From Euryarchaeota archaeon UBA602 (GTDB taxonomy: Archaea > Thermoplasmatota > Poseidoniia > Poseidoniales > Thalassarchaeaceae), in contig DAHO01000043.1 of assembly GCA_002498455.1 (NCBI GenBank), positions 1 through 22,406 of the forward strand: a DNA stretch of 22,406 nucleotides, written 5' to 3'. The notes under the pieces are model-generated. The model saw only the letters and a list, made by a program, of their open reading frames with translations. It had not been told where the DNA came from and searched no databases. The translations under genes and the position numbers were made by a program. Position 1 is the first letter of the stretch, and each line of letters starts with the position of its first letter. Positions 13,105 through 19,855 of the stretch are shown here, piece by piece.

Positions 13105-15455
13105 CAATCCCGCCCCCAGTTAGCAGAGATCATTACGAAAAGCGTCATCAGACCCAATAAGAAGATCATTAGAGCTATGAATGAAGAAGAGGCTTCGGAT
13201 GATACAGATTCATCTTCTACTGTAATGAATATTGAAGGTGATTTCTCAGAGACTTTACCATCGATTAGTCCAACCTGAACACGTATACGATTCTGTCCTG
13301 GTTCAAGTCCGTCTAGAACCACCTGATTATCAGTACCGTTGTAAATTTCTGTAGTCACGCCATCTAAATCTTGCGAGGTAACAGAATACCAGGCCACATT
13401 TTCTATGGGTCCCCAAGACAATTCCATCGATTGCCCTTCTTCAATAGACTGAGTGGTAGTAATTACAGTAGGTGGTTCTTGGATGAATAAAACTTTCAAT
13501 TCAAACTGATCACCCGGCAGAATAAATCCAAGGTCCATTACAGCATTCAATTGATACAAGTATTGCCCATCAGTTTGATCTTCGATATCAAATGAAGTCG
13601 AGGTACCCTCGTAAATGATTTCCCCATTTTCCAGTAATTGATATGAGGTCGCTCCCTCAAAAATACCCCATTCGATGCTGTAGTCATTCACCGAGATGTT
13701 TCCTTCTTCTGTTGTGAATTGAGGTGTTGTCGGAAGGTTGTATCCTGTCAACTCAAGCTCGACCGAATCAGAATGTGAACCGGGTAGTCGATCGATGATT
13801 TTGACATAATTTCGTACCGTAGCGTTGTACCATAGTTCCCATGATTTTATGTCGTCATTATTGTCAACAATCGAGATGTAAGTTGTCATAAAAGTACCAG
13901 CGGCAACAGTGAGTTCCACGTCGTGTTGAATTGTAATAGAATTCGTCGTGTCATCGTACCCATTAGGGTGACCAGGGACACCAATGATGTTCGTACGGTT
14001 GAAGTGAAGTGAAGTCGGTTCATCGCCAGATAGTAAATTCACTTCTTGTCCATTGTTGGTGAATTTCCACCCCAATTGACCTTCTTGGTAATATGATGAA
14101 GATGAAGGGGCATCGACCCAGTAGGTTTTGACGTTCAATAAGTTGTTTACATCGACCCATCTGTAGGCTTTCTCACCTTCCTCATAATCCTCATCAGATA
14201 CTCGGAGAAGGAAGGTTTCTGTGTCTCGACCAAATGCATCGGTGACCGTTTCCATGCCGACAACAGTGTAGGTCTTGTTCTGATGGTATTCAGGAGTGTG
14301 TAAGACAGAATAATCCCAACTCATTCCCGCTGACCACAGTTCATCACCGGATGAATTGGGGAGAACGATAATTAGCAGAGGTGGAGCATTTTCGTTGGAA
14401 CCATTGGTATTGTTGGCGACAATATTGAATTCAATTGTACCCGCTTCGGTAGGTGTGTAAGTAAACGATTCCGAAAATCCTCGATAGGCCAGATTGTCTT
14501 CATGAACTTCCCCCACATACAACTCATAGTAGTCGGTGTAAGCTCCCCCCTCCCATTGGATTGTGATTGGGGACATCGTGATTGTTTGCATTTGAGTAAC
14601 AAAACTCACATTATGCGGGAACTCTACATCCACAGTTGAGGATTGATTTAACCAATTCTCGCCTGTTTGAATTGATGTTGTGACAGGATCTAGGATTTGA
14701 ACACCTTCAACATGGAATGATAGGTTATGTGTGCTACCCACAGCAAGATTTTGTAGAAGATAAAATCCATCTGTATTGGTAACCACACTGTTGCTATCCG
14801 TGCTGACTGTTGCTCCTGAGACCGGAGACCCATAACCGTCAGTGATGAATCCATAAACACTGTTCATGCCATGGTGAAAATCAAAATCATTCAAATCGGG
14901 GTAAGACGCTGAGCCGCGTTCCAATTTGAAATGCACGTATTGTGTAGAGTGATCAATGTCGCCGTAGTAGGCGCGCATGGTGTAATAGTCACCAGTGACG
15001 TAAGGGCCGAACTCAGTTCTCCCATCAACAAGAGAATTACTCTCCCCCGTATCAACCAGTTTGACAGTGGTCATCGGAGAATTTTCAACCGCCTGGCCAT
15101 TTTCATCAAAGACCTCTGCGGTAATCCAATTGTGACCAACGTACCAATCCAATTGCATATCATCGGACAAAAACATCTTCCGATAAGCTACAGTATGCCC
15201 ATCATTCATGAAATAGGCTCGAATGGTATGCTCACCAGGAGTAATCCCTGAGAAGGTGTATGCACCATTCCCGTCTGTCCAGACCGATGGTAGAGAATCA
15301 ACTTTGATCGATGTACTATTTGCGATATTCCCTTCCGCAGTATATACGACTCCACTCAAGGTGTATGTTGTCTCAGTGCTTTCATCAGCAGAACTGAATG
15401 GAACAATGGCAACTGAACTTAGGAACAGTATTGCCAAGAACAGAGATAATCGCAT
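13104..15455 (-). CDS. Large secreted multidomain surface protein with C-terminal membrane anchor
   Basis: The protein has 783 residues from the ATG at 15455, chosen over GTG 15464 because AAGGTG (15462-15467) is well spaced and MRLSLFLAILFLSSVAIVPFSSA makes a clean signal peptide. Next come carboxypeptidase-regulatory-like beta-sandwiches (about 30-100, TLSGVVYTAEGN...DGNGAYTFSGITPGEHTIRA; and about 205-265, VYGFITDGYGSPVSGATV). These are followed by fibronectin/Ig-like modules, a central region (about 370-570) with no family I recognise, two further FN3-like modules, and a final membrane helix with a short RD tail. Cysteine is essentially absent. It is the first gene of the coupled binding protein-permease-ATPase-flavodoxin-HugZ set. 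I infer a surface receptor or scaffold that captures heme, hemoprotein or siderophore; this has no sequence proof. Confidence 0.83.
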   Translation of the reverse strand: MRLSLFLAILFLSSVAIVPFSSADESTETTYTLSGVVYTAEGNIANSTSIKVDSLPSVWTDGNGAYTFSGITPGEHTIRAYFMNDGHTVAYRKMFLSDDMQLDWYVGHNWITAEVFDENGQAVENSPMTTVKLVDTGESNSLVDGRTEFGPYVTGDYYTMRAYYGDIDHSTQYVHFKLERGSASYPDLNDFDFHHGMNSVYGFITDGYGSPVSGATVSTDSNSVVTNTDGFYLLQNLAVGSTHNLSFHVEGVQILDPVTTSIQTGENWLNQSSTVDVEFPHNVSFVTQMQTITMSPITIQWEGGAYTDYYELYVGEVHEDNLAYRGFSESFTYTPTEAGTIEFNIVANNTNGSNENAPPLLIIVLPNSSGDELWSAGMSWDYSVLHTPEYHQNKTYTVVGMETVTDAFGRDTETFLLRVSDEDYEEGEKAYRWVDVNNLLNVKTYWVDAPSSSSYYQEGQLGWKFTNNGQEVNLLSGDEPTSLHFNRTNIIGVPGHPNGYDDTTNSITIQHDVELTVAAGTFMTTYISIVDNNDDIKSWELWYNATVRNYVKIIDRLPGSHSDSVELELTGYNLPTTPQFTTEEGNISVNDYSIEWGIFEGATSYQLLENGEIIYEGTSTSFDIEDQTDGQYLYQLNAVMDLGFILPGDQFELKVLFIQEPPTVITTTQSIEEGQSMELSWGPIENVAWYSVTSQDLDGVTTEIYNGTDNQVVLDGLEPGQNRIRVQVGLIDGKVSEKSPSIFITVEDESVSSEASSSFIALMIFLLGLMTLFVMISANWGRD

Positions 15456-15536
15456 TGAGTACACCTTAACTTACCGAAATGGCGTCTTTGAGTAAACATT
15501 GCGGGACTCTGACATGTATCTTGAAAGTTGTAGGGA

Positions 15537-15575
15537 GTGACCGGCCAGAGGAGGCTTCAATCTCTGGCCGATCAC
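15537..15575 (-). terminator. Strong hairpin between the phytotransferrin-like and surface-protein genes
   Basis: The arm CGGCCAGAG (15542-15550) is complementary to CTCTGGCCG (15562-15570), with an 11-base loop. The stem extends by GTGA/TCAC (15537-15540 with 15572-15575) past one C-A mismatch. It lies 29 bases after the stop of the phytotransferrin-like gene and has no oligo-T tail on the minus strand. It may slow or partly end transcription, or protect the 3' end of the upstream message, giving that gene a higher level than the operon behind it. Confidence 0.5.
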
Positions 15576-15603
15576 CCCGCGATTTTCCACTTCTTCGGAG
15601 GAC

Positions 15604-16884
15604 TTACTGTAGGGTTCCAATGTCAGCGGAAGTGATTCCATAGTGCGCCCATGCACCAGACAACCACGGACCTACATCGTAAGATGCACCGAGTTGACTC
15701 GCATCGGTTAGATCTAGAATCTTGTTCATTTCACCAGCACCGTAGTCAGCGTAGTAACCAGGCATTCCACTGTTTGGATACATTGAAGCAAATCCATCGC
15801 ACTGTGTCTCGTTTGTTGCAACTTGGTAGACGATGTGGAGATCAGTGTTGTAGCACATGTAGTCACCCTGACCATTGTGTTGTGTCCAGATGAAGGCATC
15901 ACAGTTCGAAGCATTACCTGCACCAATCCAAGCCATCACGTGGGTTTGGTTGTTGTAGCATGCATCGGTGTGATCAGCGACAAGGGCCTCGATGGCCTTC
16001 CAGAAAGCATATCCTTCAGCCTGATACTTCTCAGCAGTTGTGTTGCTGTCCATCTTGTAGGTGTACTTGAGTACTGCCTGCGAGTATGTGATTACGAGGT
16101 TCTTGACCACAGTGTCTGCAGCTGCATTGTAACCTGTTGCATCTCCAGCCTGTAGGGCTGCGAGTCCAGCAACCATAGCGGCCTCTGTTGCAGCAAATGT
16201 GTTGGCTACTCCGTCAGCATTGGTAGTTGCGAAGTCACCAGCGCGCTTTTCCATAACCTTGGCAGGAGAGCAGCCGTAGTCTTCATCCGGTCCATGGAAG
16301 AAGGCCCAGCCTTCGTCCCAGTTGTGTGGTGCACCTGTGTCATTGTCGATGTTTCCGGCATCCGCCTTGGCAATTGCGGAGTTCAACTCGTGGATCGTGT
16401 ATGCTACCATACCCAAGTTGACAGTCAACTTTGCAATTCCTTGGTATCGAACGGTGTCAGATGTACCTGCGAAGTCACCGGTGCCGTCCATTGCTGCCAT
16501 GATGTGTGCGTCAACAGACCCGGTCATGTCGTAGTATGCATCGTATGGGTGCTTCTTACCTTCAGCGGATGCAAATCCGTGAAGTGTGCGGAAAGTACCG
16601 TCGCTCTTCTCAGCGTTCTTTCCGTTCATGTAGATGTCCTTTGCAGTTGCAAAGTCGTAGCCACCATCAGAGCTGGCTGCGGCCTTCATGTCGCAAAGAT
16701 CCTTCATCAAACTTCGATGGTTATCGACATCTGATGCATAGGTGTAACCTGCGTCTGATGCATCCATTCCAGATACATCATCACCGGCGTCATCAGTAGC
16801 ATCATCGCCACCGAGACAGCCTGCAAAGGCGGCCATCATCATTAGCAATGCTAGAGTCATTCCCTTCATTTTTCCATTATTCAT
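15604..16884 (-). CDS. FEA1/ISIP2a (phytotransferrin)-like iron-binding lipoprotein
   Basis: The protein has 426 residues. The signal peptide ends at the lipobox FAGC (Cys23), followed by an Asp-rich linker (27-46). The body has the pattern I know from the low-iron-inducible FEA1/ISIP2a family of algae: DIYMNGKN-DGTFRTLHGFA (83-105), an H-M-AAMDGTGDFAGTSDTVRYQGI segment (127-150), VAYTIHELNSAI (160-171), HNWDEGWAFFHG (187-198), AKVMEKRAGDF (208-218), YSQAVLKYTYKM (267-278), and AEGYAFWKAIEAL (289-301). Cys and Tyr abound in the C-terminal third. Eukaryotic members bind ferric iron at the cell surface, phytotransferrin with carbonate. A perfect iron box and TATA-like site lie upstream. The start ATG 16884 is preceded by AAGTGA. 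It lacks the GxHxxE of imelysin/EfeO proteins. The family call rests on remembered motifs, not a search. Confidence 0.75.
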   Translation of the reverse strand: MNNGKMKGMTLALLMMMAAFAGCLGGDDATDDAGDDVSGMDASDAGYTYASDVDNHRSLMKDLCDMKAAASSDGGYDFATAKDIYMNGKNAEKSDGTFRTLHGFASAEGKKHPYDAYYDMTGSVDAHIMAAMDGTGDFAGTSDTVRYQGIAKLTVNLGMVAYTIHELNSAIAKADAGNIDNDTGAPHNWDEGWAFFHGPDEDYGCSPAKVMEKRAGDFATTNADGVANTFAATEAAMVAGLAALQAGDATGYNAAADTVVKNLVITYSQAVLKYTYKMDSNTTAEKYQAEGYAFWKAIEALVADHTDACYNNQTHVMAWIGAGNASNCDAFIWTQHNGQGDYMCYNTDLHIVYQVATNETQCDGFASMYPNSGMPGYYADYGAGEMNKILDLTDASQLGASYDVGPWLSGAWAHYGITSADIGTLQ

Positions 16885-16941
16885 TTTCTCACTTGTCCTA
16901 AGCCCAGTGTGGACTGTTAATGGCTGCGCGTTAGCCCTACG

Positions 16942-16966
16942 AATATAATATTTAGGGCACCCTAAA
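16942..16966 (-). promoter_or_regulatory. Perfect iron box TTTAGGGCACCCTAAA with adjacent TATA-like box
   Basis: The palindrome occupies 16951-16966, with two perfect 7-bp arms around a 2-base centre. On the minus strand it runs straight into an AT-rich TATTATAT (about 16943-16953). A bound DtxR-type repressor would cover the promoter's TATA/BRE region. It controls the phytotransferrin-like gene (ATG at 16884, leader of some 30-40 bases with a weak AAGTGA Shine-Dalgarno). Confidence 0.8.
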
Positions 16967-17008
16967 CTCTTTTCGTGCCAACCTCAAACTTTCTGGGTGT
17001 AAACGAAA

Positions 17009-17842
17009 TCAGGCCCGCAGTGTCTTGATTCTCCGGATGAAGAGATTTGTTGGAATCAGAAACCATAGAGATGCAGCAGCCCAAATTGAGCCGTTTGAGA
17101 GGTTGGGCTGGCTCTCTCCGGAAAGGCGAGTTTCCATCATCAATTGATAGACTCCATTCGGACTGAATAAGTCGACTTTTTCTTGAATTCGATCAAAGCC
17201 TACAGAATTGGGGTCGGTGATATCAACGCCCATGGTTTGAGCCACAATGAGAGTCGGGATCAACCATAGGAAAACGAAGAACAACCAAGTTCCTACTCCT
17301 AATGTTACGGAAGACCCAATGTCACGTGCCATGGATGAGGCCAACAACTGCAAGCAGGTGTACCACCACAACAACAAACCAGTCGAAGCGACAAACATCA
17401 CCATATCGCCAGCACTCGGCCAATCGCCCATCTGTTGTTGAATCAAAAATATGCCAATCACAATTGCTACCGTAGTTGGAGACATGGCAGCAATCCACAC
17501 ACCCAGCAATTGCGAAATCGCATAATCCGAACGCGGCATTGGTTGCGAAAGATCAATGGCCAACTCACCGGTTAATCGGCGACGACTGATGGCATCAAAC
17601 CCAATGAGGACCACACTCAAAGTACAGAAGAAAACAATGGGTAAACTGGAGTAAAACAGGACTTCTGAAGGTGTATTGGTTGGCAACCCGGCAGGTACGA
17701 TTCGTGCATCTGCAAACCCCCAACATGCCATTGATATGGTGAGGATAATCAAAGGTGACAAAATCAGCATTCGTTGACTTCGCATGTGTCGCTTGGCATC
17801 TTGAATGCCCACGCCCCAAATGGTTTGGAGGCGCTCAATCAT
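17009..17842 (-). CDS. ABC-2 type exporter permease
   Basis: This 277-residue membrane protein has about six helices. The first (LILSPLIILTISMACWGFADA) is followed by a long external loop, and the second by FDAISRRRLTGELAIDLSQPMPRSDYAISQLLG, the cytoplasmic segment typical of ABC-2/NosY-like permeases. The ATG at 17842 is chosen because GAGGTGA (17849-17855) has normal spacing to it, whereas GTG 17848 would lie directly on that site. The gene overlaps the upstream ATPase stop by eight bases and forms a two-gene exporter with it. The substrate is unknown. Its 3' end lies 43 bases from the iron box of the next unit, and nothing ties it to iron. Confidence 0.82.
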   Translation of the reverse strand: MIERLQTIWGVGIQDAKRHMRSQRMLILSPLIILTISMACWGFADARIVPAGLPTNTPSEVLFYSSLPIVFFCTLSVVLIGFDAISRRRLTGELAIDLSQPMPRSDYAISQLLGVWIAAMSPTTVAIVIGIFLIQQQMGDWPSAGDMVMFVASTGLLLWWYTCLQLLASSMARDIGSSVTLGVGTWLFFVFLWLIPTLIVAQTMGVDITDPNSVGFDRIQEKVDLFSPNGVYQLMMETRLSGESQPNLSNGSIWAAASLWFLIPTNLFIRRIKTLRA

Positions 17843-18815
17843 CCACACTCACCTCAGAAAGGATGGCGAAACCCGCGTCCTCAATGTCAATCCCGGTTGC
17901 CGCTGAAATGACAGTTTCCAAGCCCGCAGGGACATCTTGTAATCGAGTAAAGGTCATGTCTGGTCCAAGCTCACTTCGTCGGTCAGAGGTCCATTCCCCT
18001 TGTTGCAAATGCAATCGATAGGCCCAATCTTCGCCTTCTTGCTTGTCGATTTCCTCAACCTCAATGTCGTCACCAAACTGGGTCGGAGCGGGACCCAATC
18101 CAGCAATGTCGAGTGTTGCCTTAAGCCCAAGATCCCGCTCGATTTCGGACAAGGGTCCTTCAGCGACAATCCGGCCTTGATGCATAAGCACAAATTCATG
18201 TGCGAGACGTTCCAAATCGGAGAGTGTGTGGCTGCTTATGACCACACAAATTCCGCGTTCTGCTAATTGACTCAACAGTGTGCGAAAAGCGCTTTGAGCG
18301 ACGGGGTCCAATCCATTCAACGGCTCATCGAGCAGCAATATCTCCGGGTCACCGAGCAATGCCGTAGCCAAACTCAAACGCTGTTTCATCCCTTGTGAAA
18401 AAGTCGACAAATCATCATCTACACGCGATGTTAGACCAACTAAATCAAGCAAAGTGTGACCTTCGGAGACGGGGGTTTTACGCATCATACACAATCGCTC
18501 AATGGCCTGCTTTGCCGTTCCAGGTCCCGACCATGTGACACGCTCGGGCATGTAGCCGATATTGGCACGTCTTGCTTCGATGGATGGAGAATGATCGAAA
18601 GTGATGCTTCCCCCCTCAAGCGGGAGCAAGCCTGCAATCACATGCAACAGTGTCGATTTACCTGCACCGTTGGGCCCTACCAATCCAAGAATTTTACCCG
18701 AAAGTAGTCGAAGGTTGATCCCTCGAATCCCTGAACCTGGGCGTGTCGAACAAGGACGAAACAGGCGAGGTGTGCGCACAGGGTAGCGAAAGGTCGCATT
18801 TACCAAGTTGAGCAT
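17835..18815 (-). CDS. ABC-2 type exporter ATPase
   Basis: This 326-residue cytoplasmic ATPase shows Walker A GPNGAGKST (47-55), the Q-loop region NIGYMPERVTWSG where Gln is replaced by Glu, signature FSQGM (139-143), Walker B EILLLDEP (158-165), D-loop NGLD and the H-loop in VISSHTLSDLERLAH. These forms are those of CcmA/NatA-like export ATPases. A C-terminal domain (about 225-326) is typical of the group. The ATG at 18815 is preferred: AGGGTGA (18821-18827) lies five bases upstream. A longer frame to 18899 would overlap the divergent gene and adds unlikely sequence. It pairs with the ABC-2 permease; substrate unknown. Confidence 0.88.
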   Translation of the reverse strand: MLNLVNATFRYPVRTPRLFRPCSTRPGSGIRGINLRLLSGKILGLVGPNGAGKSTLLHVIAGLLPLEGGSITFDHSPSIEARRANIGYMPERVTWSGPGTAKQAIERLCMMRKTPVSEGHTLLDLVGLTSRVDDDLSTFSQGMKQRLSLATALLGDPEILLLDEPLNGLDPVAQSAFRTLLSQLAERGICVVISSHTLSDLERLAHEFVLMHQGRIVAEGPLSEIERDLGLKATLDIAGLGPAPTQFGDDIEVEEIDKQEGEDWAYRLHLQQGEWTSDRRSELGPDMTFTRLQDVPAGLETVISAATGIDIEDAGFAILSEVSVDD

Positions 18816-18923
18816 AGGCCTCACCCTGCCGTGTGCCTCGCCCTTCAAGGAGTTGATGCGAAATGAGGCCCAATCCTCCCAAATCGCCACATGATTCAAT
18901 GGGGCCGAAGGGTACCGAAGTGT

Positions 18924-19775
18924 ATGGAGGTCGGAGGTACGCTCACCGCTTGGCTACTCCCCCTACTGTGTTTGTTGAGTACAATTGCCATTGAATGGAA
19001 ATGGAAATTCCCACATGTACACCTCTCTGACTTCTTTCGAGCCGACCCGTTCAACCTTGGTATTGTGGCCTGTGGGTTGGCTATCATTATCGTTCCACTT
19101 GGCTGGATTGTAGCCATTCCAGCAGGCGCCGTCGGTTTAGGGATTCGAACCATTGCATCCGAGGAGTCTCGAGCGATGTGGTCTCAACGTTGGCAGGCCA
19201 GGAGTGGTCTCGTAGTCGCCGTCGTCTTTGGAATCCTACTATCCGGTTTCGGAGGTGTATCACAACCGATTGGAGCAGCGGAGTGGGGAACACCACTGTT
19301 GACCGAAAATGATGAGGCTCCCCCTTGGCCGGCCTCTGAGCAGCACATTTGGATGGATGGATCAACCATCGTAGTTGTGAACCATGCCCGCTTACCAGGA
19401 ACACTCTCAGCTGTCGGTTCGGCCCCCACGGTGCTCTGGTATCTCGAGAGTTCCGGTACGGATGAACAACGATTGAAACAAGCCATTGAGCAACTAGACG
19501 GAATCGGGTTTCGCTCCGAGTGGTTCTCACTTGAAACAACAGCAACGGGATTGACCCACGATTATGATGGGGAAACCTTGCCTTATACCCTCAAGCAAAT
19601 TGAGGTCGATGGCATCAAAATTGCAGAGATGGTGACGGTAGCCATGGGAATGTGGGGCGGTGAAGTTCGATTACTTACCATCATCAAACCCATCGATTTG
19701 ATGTCCGATTTTTTACCCTTTGAAAGCGACCCTTATGCTAGCGATTACGTCATCCCATGGCTTGATTCCCAGTAA
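18924..19775 (+). CDS. Membrane protein of unknown function with extracytoplasmic domain
   Basis: I do not recognise this protein. ATG 18924 (MEVGGTLTAWLLPLL) gives 283 residues with the N-terminus directly before the first helix; ATG 18891 would give 294. Three hydrophobic helices are visible (TAWLLPLLCLLSTIAI, LGIVACGLAIIIVPLGWIVAIPAGAVGLG, and SGLVVAVVFGILLSGFGG). They are followed by a soluble domain of about 170 residues that begins EWGTPLLTENDEAPPWP and contains strands such as HIWMDGSTIVVVNHARLPG and RSEWFSLETTATGLTHDYDG. No catalytic motif stands out. It is divergent from the ABC-2 exporter with about 75-110 bases between starts, so the two may share a regulatory region. Cysteines occur only in the helices. 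Confidence 0.75.
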   Translation: MEVGGTLTAWLLPLLCLLSTIAIEWKWKFPHVHLSDFFRADPFNLGIVACGLAIIIVPLGWIVAIPAGAVGLGIRTIASEESRAMWSQRWQARSGLVVAVVFGILLSGFGGVSQPIGAAEWGTPLLTENDEAPPWPASEQHIWMDGSTIVVVNHARLPGTLSAVGSAPTVLWYLESSGTDEQRLKQAIEQLDGIGFRSEWFSLETTATGLTHDYDGETLPYTLKQIEVDGIKIAEMVTVAMGMWGGEVRLLTIIKPIDLMSDFLPFESDPYASDYVIPWLDSQ

Positions 19776-19820
19776 ATTGAACACCTACGGTGTTCGTAAA
19801 TACACTTGGTATTTGGCGGG

Positions 19821-19834
19821 AAAGCATATTCAAG
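19821..19834 (+). promoter_or_regulatory. TATA-like box for a leaderless PGF-CTERM protein transcript
   Basis: The AT-rich AAAGCATATTCAAG is centred about 28 bases before ATG 19856, preceded by GGCGGG as a possible BRE. No Shine-Dalgarno precedes the ATG. Spacing fits transcription starting at the start codon. Confidence 0.4.
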
Positions 19835-19855
19835 TGTCAAGTCACCCAACAATGC

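Noticed and set aside
15465..15478. Possible fourth iron box before the surface-protein gene (TAAGTTAAGG on the minus strand)
   Set aside because: It lacks the paired TTTAGG/CCTAAA arms; most of it is the Shine-Dalgarno region of the ATG at 15455.
15604..16884. Imelysin/EfeO-type (M75) protein
   Set aside because: The GxHxxE motif is missing; the visible motifs and their order fit FEA1/ISIP2a better.
18815..18899. Longer start for the ABC-2 ATPase at 18899
   Set aside because: The added residues look unrelated to ABC ATPases and overlap the divergent gene, while ATG 18815 has a good Shine-Dalgarno.
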